From contig BFEA01000704.1 in NCBI GenBank assembly GCA_003427395.1, positions 97,014 to 129,925 of the forward strand: a stretch of 32,912 nt of DNA, in the 5' to 3' direction. Numbering within the stretch: position 1 is the stretch's first letter; each line of letters begins with the position of its first letter. The stretch is from Chara braunii (Eukaryota > Streptophyta > Charophyceae > Charales > Characeae). Positions 10,786-21,429 of the stretch are shown piece by piece. The notes beneath the pieces were generated by a model, which saw only the letters and a list, made by a program, of their open reading frames with translations, ran no database searches and was not told the DNA's origin. The position numbers and the translations under genes were made by a program.

Positions 10786-13500
10786 GCTAGGTACATCAGC
10801 ACCTCGAACAACTCTCCTCCTGCTGCCCCCGCCATTAGGATGGGCAGCACGGCATCCCGCAGGTAAGTCCCCCACCTCCCACGGCTGCCCTTATGCTACT
10901 TCCACCGCCGGGATAAGCGGTGCACCTATCGGCTGACAAGTATCCAACCTCTACGGCTACGTGCACGCAACTCCGTTAATAGGACGAAGTGGAATGCATT
11001 TTGTATCAAAACATGGGCAGATACGCCCCGTACTTTCAGCGTCTCTTCTCGGGCGCAGCTTGCCACCGACCTAGTGAGAGAACTAACCACTATCCTTTAG
11101 AACCAACTCTGTCATCCTACTCGCAGCACCCTTGAACCCAAACTTTGACCTTCCCTTCCTTAATCCGATTCAAACCGAGTAGGACATACCCGTTTTCTCC
11201 TTCCCTTCCTCCATAGCTAGGCGCGGTCCAGCTCCTGCTAACTCCTCTCCTACTAACCTTCTTCTACAACTGACTTCATAGTCGAATTCACCTTATCTAA
11301 AAACCCCATATCTACTATCCTTCCTCGACTGCTCCCGTCCAAAATCAACTAACACCTTCGACTTTTTCACTCCTTCTTCCCTCTTTCCGCCATGTCCCGG
11401 CGCACCACCTATCCCATCTAGCCCCTTTTGTATTGAACTAATGTCGATTCTAACCTCGCCATTCAATTCGCAACCATAAAAAAACCCTATTTAGTGTCTT
11501 TTCGCGCCCGATTCTGTTAAGAATCGGGCGAACTATCAATTTCTTCCCCCGTTCGCTGCGTTTCCTCCATAACCACGGCGCGGTAGCTTTCCTCCTCTGC
11601 TCCCCGCTTTACTAATCTATCGCAAGATCTAACCTCACCATCTGATCTGCCTGGGGCCAAAACCTCGGGATCGCATCCTCTCTCTCTTGATTCCGCTACG
11701 GATCGAGAGGGTTATGCTCCCTTAACTGCGCCCGACTCGACTGCCACCATCTCGCTTTTTTCGAATGAATCCGGCGCGAAAACGCGCCCGGATTCATCCC
11801 CTCTTTCACTGCTTCCCTGCTGCTACTCATCCCCTCGGCTCATCTTCGCCCCCCTGCCAACTCCACGCTCTCCGCTATCGCTCTGCACTGCGCTTTCCGG
11901 TGGTAACCGTCCCCTCAGCGCCCCGGCACCGTCCGCCTTGCCAGCTATCGGTCATGATAGCTTCTCCCCGCTACTATCCCACCTTTGCCCCGTCGCCCAC
12001 TGATGTTGTCTCAGCCCTTGTTACTACGTGCGTACTCGGCGCAAAATCCCGTTCGAATCCCCCGCTGCCTTCCGGCACTCCGCTGTGCCAAATGCCTCAT
12101 CCTCCGACTGCACCCGACACACCTCGTCGTCCAGACGCATCTCCCTCTCTTGGCTCCCCCCCCCCGTTTTCTCCCCTGCGCTTCCCCTCTCCTTCCCTGC
12201 GCTCGGTTCTGCTTAGCGCAGTCCGATGACCCGCGGCCCATCCCGTTAACGCACCGCACCGGCCAACACAGCCTGGTTACCGCACCTCGGCTGTTCTCCG
12301 AGAAGATCTTCAAGGAAACCGGTTGCTGGCCGGTTCGATTAGCCTTCAGCCCTGGCGCATTTGCCCCACTGTGTCGGGGCATGACCCGCCCCCTCACGAG
12401 ACCCAGCGGGCATGCGCACCCTTAAACCCCACACAGCAGATGGCGGCCGGCAGACTGAGTACCCGCGACGACCCCCGCCACCCTCGAACTGCGGCCTTTT
12501 CAGGCCCACTCAGAACGCTCTCCAATTCCCTTCCACTTCAGGCTATCGGCACTCTCCAAATGGGACACGGGGGAAGCCACTCCCGTCCGTTGACCTCCTC
12601 GGCCCGCGCTCCGACGCGGGTGGGATTTTGTCAGTGCCCCAATCACGCCGGAGCCTTGATGAATCTGCCCAGCGTCTTCGACCGGCGCCAACCTTCGAAT
12701 CCAACGCCCCGTCTAAGCCAAGAAACGCCGAAGTAAAATAATAGTAACACAACAAAAAAAAATAAAAGTATTTAGGAACTCTAAATTGTAAGGAACGATG
12801 ACTCAGAGAAGGAAAACACTAGCACCGCTCGGATGCCGCCGACGACAAGACCAAAGGGGGATAGCCCCGTCGGACCCTCGACCCCTCGGTCTTCTCCACG
12901 CCGCTCCGCTGTAGCTGCTGCGCTGACGCCCGCTGGCCTCGATCCCCGAACCTCCGTATCGCCAGCCCAATGCCATAACCTATAGGGCTAAACCCAAACC
13001 TGAGACCAGCGCCTCCAGAGTACCATATAAGGCAGTACGGCGCGGCGCTTTGGGCTCACAAACCGGCAGCGCGGCTCCCCAGTGCCCGCACCGGCTTGCT
13101 TAAACCGTGCCGTAATTGCCCCGCGCGCCATCCTACGACGCCCCCGCTCACCGCACGAAGCCGCGCCGTCGTTGCCAATGCCGCCGTAGGGGTCGTTCTC
13201 CTCGCACGCGCTCGACTCGGTCAAACGCAGCCATAGAAGGAAAATATCCCCTAGATTATAGTTTAATCAAGGGTAACCAAAAATAACAATAAAGGTAAAA
13301 ATAGAAGCAAACCGACCGGCGTCCGCGCCGGCTTTATAATCAACGGTAGAAACGACATCACGCGCGCCTCAAACCTGCGCGCCCACGCACTCTTTACTCT
13401 AGTCATCCTTCCAGTCAACGTAATCACAGACACAGCCGCGCCTAGCGCGGTATACTTAAACTCCAAACCAAAACTAGCTTCTGTCGTTTGCGAAACTAGG

Positions 13501-13526
13501 GCGGATACCCTTGTAAGGGTATTTGC
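13501..13526. repeat. Palindrome in terminal block (copy A)
   Basis: GCGGATACCCTT and AAGGGTATTTGC pair around GT. This is the reverse-complement counterpart of the palindromes at 4036 and 14548. Confidence 0.85.
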
Positions 13527-13533
13527 GCCGATA

Positions 13534-13974
13534 CCGCGGGTTGGACACGTAGCTGTTGGTGGGTGCGTTGCTCATCGTGATGAAGGAAGTAGTCTCCCGC
13601 TATCTCTCTGCGTGCATGGCAAGAAAGCAGTGTATATTTTCAGGTTCTAGCAGAAGATTTATTCCGATTTTGGCATACTTGATACGTAGTAGAGCGCAAC
13701 CTACGACAACGGGCTTTGACCCATGATCGAGATTCTCAAACGGTCCTCGCTTATCGTGATCCTCTTTTTAATACTGGTGTTGATCGCTGTGGGCGACGTA
13801 GTAACCCCTCCTCTCCACCGTCTTACATTTGTCCCCATCTTTGTCAAGTTCTTGATCGTAGGTGTAGTCGCACTCATCTTTGAACAACGAGCTTCTTCCG
13901 GTCAACTGTCGATGAGATTTCCCCATAGGTCGTCGATGTTGCCCTAGTGATCGTCCATTTTCCAATTTGCTGTA
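13534..13974. other. Spacer between copies C and A, with a possible minus-strand exon
   Basis: On the minus strand an open frame at about 13900-13768 is preceded by a plausible acceptor (ATCGACAG) and ends at TAA. It encodes an acidic, Asp/Tyr/Lys-rich peptide containing DECDYTYDQELDKDGDKC. No known domain is recognised. It could be a terminal exon of a host gene caught between two repeat copies, or chance. The plus-strand frame here (13723-13947) is very hydrophobic and I read it as the antisense of this sequence. Confidence 0.25.
13628..13673 (-). repeat. short dispersed repeat (family 2), minus copy
   Basis: The reverse complement reads AAAATCGGAATAAATCTTCT followed by GCTAGAACCTGAAAATATACACTGC. 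It fits the family core and 3' end. Confidence 0.6.
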
Positions 13975-14535
13975 TGTCCTCGCTGTCGAGCGCATTGGTC
14001 CCGCAAGGGGACCCTCTCGATCCAATCACACAAGAGTTGGTTATTTCACGATCCTAATGGAGATTTCGTAGCCGCTCAAGCCGAGTGCACCAGCCATACC
14101 TATCGCAAGCCCCTACGACGGGATAGGGCCTTCTCGAGGTACAACTTACCTCCACCTGCGGGAGCTGTCACCTCCCTTCGGTAGGCGTATCCCCGCCGAG
14201 CTACCAGTCCACAGTACGAAAGCTACTCGGTTGCAATCGAAGAGGTGGGTCAGCCGAGGGCGTATCTTGTACGCTGTAGCATCAGGGGTACACGAGGTCC
14301 CACGTCTCTATCGGACCCGCACGTGAACCGACGCATTGGGGGGCTGAAGTCCCAAGCGCGACTCGTCGTCGGTTGAGTGGGACACACCTTACTCACCACT
14401 CATTACACCACGCTAAAAACATAAGATTAAAAACACACTCAAACAAAACAACACACTCCTAGTCCTTTCAGTATCCAACCCACAACCTTTTGATACAAAA
14501 ATCGATTAGGCGTCGCGCGCAAGACTTGGAATAAA
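13975..14535 (-). repeat. Family 1 copy C, 3' part
   Basis: The copy begins inside the family at the point equivalent to 7180 of copy A, directly next to the start of copy B on the other strand. It ends at the family 3' end (ATGCGCTCGACA on the minus strand). It is highly similar to 6560-7180. Confidence 0.75.
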
Positions 14536-14540
14536 ATCGT

Positions 14541-14954
14541 TGTTGGTGCGAATACCCTTACAAGGGTATCCGCCCTGATTTTTGCAAGTAACAGAAAATA
14601 AGTGGTTAAGGTTTGAGTACATCGTGCAGGTCGCGGCGGTGTATGTTGCTTATGCTGATTGAATGGTTAACTAGATTAGAGAGTGGGGGGGCGCGCAAAC
14701 TTAAGGTGCTCGTTATCTCCTTTCTTGTTGATGATTGTAGAGTCGGCGTGGTTGCCGGTCAAAGTTTTAGTTATGATTAAACCAGGATTAAAAGGTTGTC
14801 TGGTGATTTGAATGCTTGAGCGTGACATGTGCGTACGTACATAGGACGACATCGACAACAATATGGTTGCGAGATGTTTCAGTAGATCCGCGAGCCACAC
14901 GATATTGGCTTATATAGGTTTCCACTGATAAAAGGCTCAACCTGGGGCCTAGCA
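14541..14954 (+). repeat. Terminal block of family 1 copy B (LTR-like)
   Basis: It begins TGTTGGTGCGAATACCC with the palindrome at 14548-14573 and ends GGGCCTAGCA. It aligns with 4027-4533. The last bases and the next 16 bases (through GGTTACGGTGT) are identical in both copies, although the surrounding sequence is diverged. Confidence 0.5.
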
Positions 14955-15300
14955 CTATTGGTTACGGTGTAAAACTTTCATCCACGAGATTCAGGGATCG
15001 AGACCAACTGACGATGACGTAGGACTATCGGAGTGGCGAGGAGGAGCCTGCAAACTTTCCGCGAACAAAACGCACGTGTGTTGTATATGAATACAACGCA
15101 CGAGGTGCCTTGTATTCGTATACTACGCACGTGCGTTATGCTACGCGTTTTGGGCACCAACTTCAGAAAACCGGCTCTCATAAAAAATCCGCTATATGCC
15201 CTTGCAGCCACGGGCCTGTCCTTGGGGCATCAGTCACAGTTGGAGCTATACACATTAATCGAGAAATGGTCCTCATTACAAAAAAAAAAAAAAAAGTCTC

Positions 15301-15346
15301 CAGAATGAATCTTCCCTTAGAAGATGGAAGTATACATCCTGCATGT
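15301..15346 (+). repeat. short dispersed repeat (family 2)
   Basis: AGAATGAATCTTCCCTTAGA is followed by AGATGGAAGTATACATCC, matching the family core and 3' end. Confidence 0.65.
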
Positions 15347-15416
15347 GTAGAGGGGTGGAGCGAGGCCCGACTGTACATAGACAAGAAGACCACCACGTAA
15401 GACGGTGATAGGGAAG

Positions 15417-15418
<2 letters not shown>

Positions 15419-15496
<78 letters not shown>
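15419..15496. repeat. (AG)n microsatellite ending at the gap
   Basis: At least 78 bases of pure AG run directly into the N stretch. Its true length is unknown. Confidence 0.97.
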
Positions 15497-15891
15497 NNNN
15501 NNNNNNNNNNNNNNNNNNNNNNNNNNNNNNNNNNNNNNNNNNNNNNNNNNNNNNNNNNNNNNNNNNNNNNNNNNNNNNNNNNNNNNNNNNNNNNNNNNNN
15601 NNNNNNNNNNNNNNNNNNNNNNNNNNNNNNNNNNNNNNNNNNNNNNNNNNNNNNNNNNNNNNNNNNNNNNNNNNNNNNNNNNNNNNNNNNNNNNNNNNNN
15701 NNNNNNNNNNNNNNNNNNNNNNNNNNNNNNNNNNNNNNNNNNNNNNNNNNNNNNNNNNNNNNNNNNNNNNNNNNNNNNNNNNNNNNNNNNNNNNNNNNNN
15801 NNNNNNNNNNNNNNNNNNNNNNNNNNNNNNNNNNNNNNNNNNNNNNNNNNNNNNNNNNNNNNNNNNNNNNNNNNNNNNNNNNNNNNNNNNN
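15497..15891. other. Assembly gap (N)
   Basis: 395 undetermined bases. The gap begins inside an AG microsatellite, which probably caused the assembly break. Any frame crossing it is meaningless. Confidence 1.
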
Positions 15892-16799
15892 CGTGCGTAC
15901 TATTCGTATTTTCGGGAGCTACTTCAGAAAATCGAGTTTTCCTGGAAAAGCTGAATAGTACATACGTGCGTTTTGTTCGGGGGAAGACTGTAGGGGTTGA
16001 GGACCCAGCGGGACTATTCCCTTTGGTTTTATCGTCAGTGGAGTCAGGGTGGAACTAGCGGTTCCTTTTTCCTCGTCTGTCATTTTCTGACGACTGGAAT
16101 TTTCCTAGATATTTTATTATTTATTGTTGTTATTTTTACTTTTCATGTTTCGACTTTTGGAGACGGGTGTGGTGCCGAGTCAGAGGCCATCACAGCAGTC
16201 GAGGACCTTGAGCTCGTGCCCCCTATGTTTGACCTGCGGGTTTCTGCGTGTTCGGGATACCAATGAAATTCCTCGACCTTGCCCGTCTTGAAACATGGAC
16301 CGAGGAGTTCAACGTGCGTGCGGGTCAGTGAGCGATTAGCCCACAAGACGGAGAAAATCCGGGTGGTGGGAGCCCTTTTACAGGCGCCACGTCCACCAAT
16401 GCACAATCTACGGTAAGAGGTTTGGGTGTGAGCATACCACAGGGGCCCGAAAATTGGTGTACTAAGCCTGAGCGGGGCGAGGGCGCAAGGGCAGCGACTG
16501 CAATGCCCAGGCTGATGTTCACGCGGAACCCTTCTCCCCGTCGTTCGTCAAAGTTCTTGTTTTAATATTTGCTACTACCACCAAGGTTTGCATTGGGGGT
16601 CGTTTCACCTAGGCCCACGCTTGGTCTTTACAAGCAAGTCGCGCCCTTAAGGAGCTTGCCAATTGGGGGCCTGAGGGAGTGACGGACTCTGTCGGAGTGA
16701 AGCGGGCAGGGGCAGGCTGTGGGGGCTGGCGACAATATCTGTTGCGCACACCACTCGTCGGACTCAGGTATAGGGGCGAATAACTAATAGATACGTCTA

Positions 16800-18589
16800 G
16801 TAGCTAATTCCTCTAAGGTCTCTCTCAGTAGCCGGCTTACCATCGAAGGTTCCCTCGAGGTAGTCGTAGCTAAGGTGGGGTGCAGATTGCTGGTGCGCCA
16901 TCCGCCAACCACACTCTGCTGTGAGAGGTAAGTATGAGCATGCTCGGTGCGACCCGAGAGATGGTGACCTATGTTTAAATAGGGCGTAGCTAGAGGAGGT
17001 GGCACTGATGGACGTTGCGCTGTGAAGCAGAGCACGACATCAACGAGGGAGAGCGGAGAACCGCTGACAGCAATCGGGGGGAAGGAATTCGAATGAACCT
17101 AGACTCAAATCCGCACTTGAAGACAATGAGGTGGAAGATAGGGGGACGAACAAGGAAGAGGAAAAACTTATTCTCCCGTTCTTTCACGGATGTAGGTAAG
17201 TGAAGGGTCGGAGTTGGGGCTTTGGCATAGGCCGAGTTAGATGGCGGGGTTAGATTTTGCAATGGGTTAGTGAGTTGGTCGGTATGTGAAGATGGAGTTG
17301 CGTGGCGATGTCATGAGAGAGGGAGATGGAGAGAGTGATTATCGTGAAACTTGATCGTTTCTTGATGAAAGTGGGTGGGGAAAAATACGATTCGGGGGTT
17401 TTGAGACCGGGCGAGTCCGATGACAGAGTTAAAACGATGAGTGGAGATCCATAACACGAACTAGGAGAAAGGAGATGTGCGTTGAGCTATGATGCCGTTA
17501 GAGATAGAGGAAGTAGGAAGAATTAAAATACGACTCAATTCTGAATAAAGTTAGACAAGATAGAGTAGTAAACGAGGGTTTTCAGATGCGACAAATCGAA
17601 TGGTGGAGTTAGATTCGAGAGAGGAATAATAGTTTTTGTGCTAGGAGAAATAAAGTTGCGCTCATAAAGAGGGAATTTTCGAAATATCAATGTATTCTTT
17701 TGTGTTTTAGCGAGTTCATCTCGGTCATATTTACCAGCTGACTTGTCATGGTGATCATGAGTCGGAGCGAGGTAGAAAGCTATGAGAGGTAGGAATGGAG
17801 ATTCGGGCTTACCTGACCAGTTGAAGTCGTACGCAATACTGTGTCGACAGTGAATACTTCCATATTCTCCTGGAAAATTCACTCCGATGTAGAATGCCCT
17901 GTCGAGTGAGGTAGCACCTGGGGGGGCCGTGAGGTCGGAGACTTACTTGTCGGCTGGTGCCCCGTTCATCCCGATGATTCAAGTTGGAGAGCTTACCTGG
18001 TAGGATGGTAGAGCGAGACAAACCAAAAGTTGGGTCGTGAGGTGAACTACGGGGTTGCCAGCGGATGTGGACGTCGAACTCCATCTGAGTGGCGTGACGT
18101 TTAGAGTAAACCACATACATAAGCCACTGTCGCCTAGATTAAGGGACAGGGAAAAATGCTGCTACAACCACTTGAACAGGTGGATGCGATAGCTGGGCTG
18201 GGTTGTGTGGTCTGATTGCTCCCTGCAGGTCGGACCAAACATCCGGGGGAGGAATTTACCTGCAAACCAAAAATTGTTGCAATGTGGATACTTACCGGTT
18301 CACTGACGCGTCGCCCACCCTTCTAGCCGAGAAAGCCGGAGTCAAGATTGTATGCTTACCTATTGGCCGACATGCCGCCCATCTTGTTGGTTTAAAAAAG
18401 CAACAGGCCAGCTGCGAGGTGCAGGTCAAGCTGTTGGCAAGTGCACTGTTCATGTGGTAAGAAAAGTAGTTAGAAGCGACCAGCGAACCTGTGGACTTAC
18501 CGGTGACAATTACACTTGGAGTCGTGGGGCGCTGCGGAGTGATTGCGATTGTTAAAGGGGAGGTATTGCTGTGATTTGGAGAGTCGCAA
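16800..18589 (+). repeat. Middle region of copy B, no intact gene
   Basis: The region is purine-rich on the plus strand at 17000-17700. At 17800-18540 there is a series of CTTACC-containing segments (17809, 17940, 17990, 18290, 18355, 18495) about 50-150 bases apart. A paired stem TGGTCTGA/TCGGACCA occurs at 18208-18238 and GACT/AGTC flanks the segment near 18493-18521. Similarity to copy A 11000-10300 is weak. No frame looks coding. Confidence 0.4.
17838..17886 (-). repeat. short dispersed repeat (family 2), minus copy
   Basis: The reverse complement carries GAGTGAATTTTCCAGGAGAA followed by TATGGAAGTATTCACTG, matching the family consensus with substitutions. Confidence 0.5.
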
Positions 18590-18930
18590 AAGAGTCAACG
18601 ATAGGCAGTCGGACTTCAGTTTGACCAGACTGTTGAGCGTTTTGACCATCATTGCAGGGCCGTCAGGCGAGTTAAAGAATCAAGGCCCTTTTTCGTCAGT
18701 CTGAGAGCACCTTTCTTGGATCTGAGAGACTAAAAACTTTCTCCTTCCGCCCTTCCCACTCTAAGACTAGTCTATAAGTCCTGGGAGGAAGGCGACAGGC
18801 GGGATTGCAACCTGTAATTCGTGCCAAGGCCTCTGTGGAAGGTTGCCCCACCGATTATGGGAGCTCTGCTCGAACGTAGGCGAGGTTCTGGAGGCAGGGA
18901 ACTGTCAGGTATACCTTCTTCTGTATGTAT
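18590..18930 (+). repeat. Family 1 shared block upstream of the hairpin array (copy B)
   Basis: It aligns with the reverse complement of 10130-9840. Shared runs include GGGAGCTCTGC and TTCTGGAGGCAGGGAA. Confidence 0.6.
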
Positions 18931-19124
18931 GAACCCACGACTTCCCTGTTTGACATTTTTCCTCTAGTTTGACTGTTGTATGCATGTGTTCCCCTATGAC
19001 TTTATTTTTTTTCGGGACTTAATCAGACTGAATGGAAAGAATACGTGTGTAAAACTCAAGTTTCTTTTGACTTTAATGAAAAGTAGACGAAGGGATGAAC
19101 TTGGGGAAGGTGGGTGGAAGACGA

Positions 19125-19850
19125 TTTGCATGAGTTTGACTAGGTCAACCAAATACTGACATTGTTTCTAAACGGAATGGCCTAGGGATATATTTATTTG
19201 GCTGTTTTTTGGTGGACCAGACATTGTTTCTAAGTAGAATGACATTGTTGTTGTCTTTATTTCTGAGAGTTTGCTTGACCGAAGAGTTCAGTCTCTTGTT
19301 TTATTTTTGATGGAGGATTTTGGTGGAAGGCTAAGCATTGTTTCCAAGCATAATTGTTTAGCCTGAAGCCACACACATAAGCATAAACTGAGTATAACAG
19401 AAAATACTTTATTTATATTTGCATGTGAGCTGATAGTTGGACATTATTTTTAAGTAGAATGATCAACGTTAAGCCATATCACTAAGAAGAGAATGAAACT
19501 ACAAAGTATAAATGGAAGTAATTTGGATAAGATGAGCATTGTTTTTAAGCAGAATGACTCAGCCCCATGACCATATTTTCCTTTCTTTTGAGAACAATTC
19601 ATAAAATATTAAACTTTGGATATTAAACAGTTCAGGGCGACTAGACATTGTTTCTAAGCAGAATAGTGTAGTCATATGCCAAAAGAAGAAAACATTAGTT
19701 GTGCAACTTATCCGTGTATATTCTAAGGCATGTCATACATTGTTTCTAAGCAAAATGGTTCAACACAATGTCATATGTAAGTTGAGTATAAAGGGTAAAT
19801 TATCTGAAAGTTCGACGAATTATTCTAAGTGGAATTAACATTGGGAATGA
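19125..19850 (+). repeat. Hairpin array of family 1 copy B
   Basis: About eight units have the core GACATTGTTTCTAAGCAGAATG, roughly 80-110 bases apart. Flanking arms pair in several units: CTAGGTC/GGCCTAG (19140-19185), AGGCTAA/TTAGCCT (19328-19364), GTTG/CAAC (19436-19467), TGAG/CTCA (19533-19561) and GACTA/TAGTC (19639-19673). In the remaining units pairing is weak. The loop is homologous to the older loop variant in copy A (reverse complement TTGTTTTAAGATGAACGG). The two arrays thus descend from one, but each has settled on its own loop version. Confidence 0.7.
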
Positions 19851-20074
19851 GTGAGAGTACTTACCATTGTGGTTTGGATATGCATGTGAGTGAGAATTTT
19901 AGTTAGTATGAGTTTCAGTTTGATAGGTGATTGCTTTAGATGCTCACCACGTGCTAGAGTTATACGAGTTAGTTCAATTCCTGCATTTTCTAAGTTAATT
20001 TTTTCTACTTAGGTAAATTCTCGTATTTTTTTGGATCATATGTTATACTTGAATTTGTATGAATCTTGAAAATT

Positions 20075-20640
20075 TAATTCTCCTACGGGAAGCGCTGGCG
20101 AAATTTATACAAAACCAAGGACTTAATCAAATCTAGTCTTTCAAAGTTCAATTTTTTATCTAAGTTTACATCTGACTTAGTAGAAAACTGAAAAATCTTT
20201 TTTTCTATGGAAGTGTTGCTCAAATTTCTGCTAATTAAGGAAGTTCGACAAAATTTGGCTTTGAAAAGTCAAAGTCATTTTAAATTTAATATTTAGCTTT
20301 CTATAAATTTTTAAAAACTATTTTTAATACGGGAAGCGCTGCTGAAATTTTTACAAATCTAAAAGAGTTCGTTAAGCTTTGTTTTGACAAAACTCAAGTC
20401 TTATGTATAAGTTATAATCTGACTTAGTATAAATCTGGGAAGTCTATTTCTCTAAAGGAGATGCGGCCAAAATTTGTACTAATTCATGACGTAAGACAAA
20501 ATTTGATTTTCTACAGTTAGAGATTATTTCAGTTTTTGTTTTTTTTAGCTAATATAAATTCTGAAAAGACACTTCTCCTACAAGAAATGCTGCCAAAATT
20601 TTCTTAGTTTATAATAGTTAGATTATATTTTGACAGGTGG
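20075..20640 (+). repeat. About five tandem repeats of roughly 123 bp
   Basis: The anchor TACGGGAAGCGCTGCTGAAA or a variant occurs at about 20085, 20207, 20331, 20455 and 20579. Each is followed by an AT-rich segment ending near TCTGACTTAGTA. Copy A has only one equivalent (8370-8400 on the minus strand), so copy number changed after the copies separated. Confidence 0.75.
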
Positions 20641-20854
20641 CGATTCTGACAATCCACCTCGCATAGGGGTCACCCACATAGGGGAGATGCTGTCAAAGGT
20701 GTACCTTTTTGGAGGCACTAACCTAGAGGTAGACTTAAATTTAGTCATGAGAATATTTTGAGCGAGATCGTGACATGGGGACTTATTCTTTGTACACTTA
20801 TAAGCTTAGTCTGGGAATTGACTTGTTTTGTGTTACAGTTTCTCTTGATGGTTT

Positions 20855-21075
20855 CGATTAAGAATTTGGACTAGTTTCAACTTGATCCTACGAGGATCAC
20901 CTTTTGTTATCACTGATAACAAGTCGGTTGTCGATTCGTCGGTTTACGATTCAACTCCAATTCACTTTCGCCAACTCAACCTAAAGGCTTTAGCCCTGTG
21001 GTTTGAATTGTTTCATTGGGTTTTTACCCAAATTTTATTAAATGGTCATTTAACAAAGATACTGAGTGTTTTTAT
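20855..21075 (+). pseudogene. RNase H domain relic of a retroelement (copy B)
   Basis: An open frame reads LRGSPFVITDNKSVV, then R-Q-L...ALWFELF and a GHLTKI-like segment. This is the layout of the RNase H domain in LTR retrotransposon polyproteins: G-x-P-F-x-V-x-TD-x-K, an R-x-L..W helix, then a G-x-x-N-x-x-AD-like end. The final Asp-containing motif is not preserved. A stop lies upstream, and no reverse transcriptase or integrase is found on either side, with AT-rich tandem repeats immediately upstream. It is a fragment carried inside the family, not a working enzyme. The same relic is in copy A. Confidence 0.6.
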
Positions 21076-21429
21076 TTATAGAAGGTTGGATAAAGGTTGG
21101 GGCCCGTATGGCTAAAGCGAGGGGTGTGAACGCAGAGAATGGTTGAAGTTGACCCCGTGTAGTGTGTGAACTTTTGGTGGATCTTTGATATGACTGCATG
21201 TATGTTTGTAGTTCAGATTTTGGATTTGATTGTATGCAATCACATACAAATATATGACTGATAGGAGTCTCACTGTGATTGTGATAAGTAATCGTCCCAT
21301 ATTATAAACCTCTTTTATATATGTACATACATATACCTTGAGTGTTCGCGCGGCCTACTGTGAAGGCGAGTGAGGGTTAAACATGTTATAGCTTTCAGAA
21401 AAAAGAGAGATCCTATTTTATCTTCTGCT

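Larger units (their letters stand above)
10286..11760 (-). repeat. Leader/middle part of copy A, no gene seen
   Basis: Weak similarity to 17240-18540 in copy B is visible in places, for example the reverse complement of 10845-10890 with 17925-17985. Two copies of the short dispersed repeat lie inside (10588-10635 and 10747-10785). An inverted repeat GAATCGGGCG/CGCCCGATTC pair occurs at 11505-11530. No frame looks coding. Confidence 0.4.
6545..13533 (-). mobile_element. Family 1 copy A, long diverged retroelement-derived copy
   Basis: Read on the minus strand, the copy begins with the palindrome-bearing terminal block (13533 to about 12975). It continues through a GC-rich leader (12960-10900), a block shared with copy B (10100-9860), a hairpin array (about 9600-8640), an RNase H relic (8115-7930) and a 3' block (7500-6560). 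Copy B (14541-22062) has the same parts in the same order on the plus strand. By eye the two share roughly 60-70 percent identity, with locally near-identical runs. No intact gag, protease, reverse transcriptase or integrase frame is visible, so this is a decayed or non-autonomous copy. The exact 3' end and any target-site duplication are uncertain. Confidence 0.6.
15062..15979. mobile_element. Insertion with 20-bp terminal inverted repeats inside copy B
   Basis: The left end CGAACAAAACGCACGTGTGT and the right end ACATACGTGCGTTTTGTTCG are inverted repeats matching at 19 of 20 positions. Copies A and E lack this stretch at the same point (between the GAGTGGCGAGG-like and GTTGAGG-like blocks), which shows it is an insertion. 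The interior has TTGTAT/ATACAA and CGTATAC-like palindromes, a family 2 repeat (15301-15346), an (AG)n tract and the assembly gap. Sequence next to the gap (15892-15945) partly repeats 15125-15180 in direct orientation. No transposase frame is visible, so it is probably a non-autonomous DNA transposon. Confidence 0.65.

Noticed and set aside
13723-13947. Hydrophobic, membrane-like frame on the plus strand
   Set aside because: It is the antisense of an acidic/charged minus-strand frame. It has no signal beyond composition.
15405-16058. 217-residue frame on the plus strand
   Set aside because: It starts in (RE)n from the AG microsatellite and reads through the N gap, so it has no meaning.
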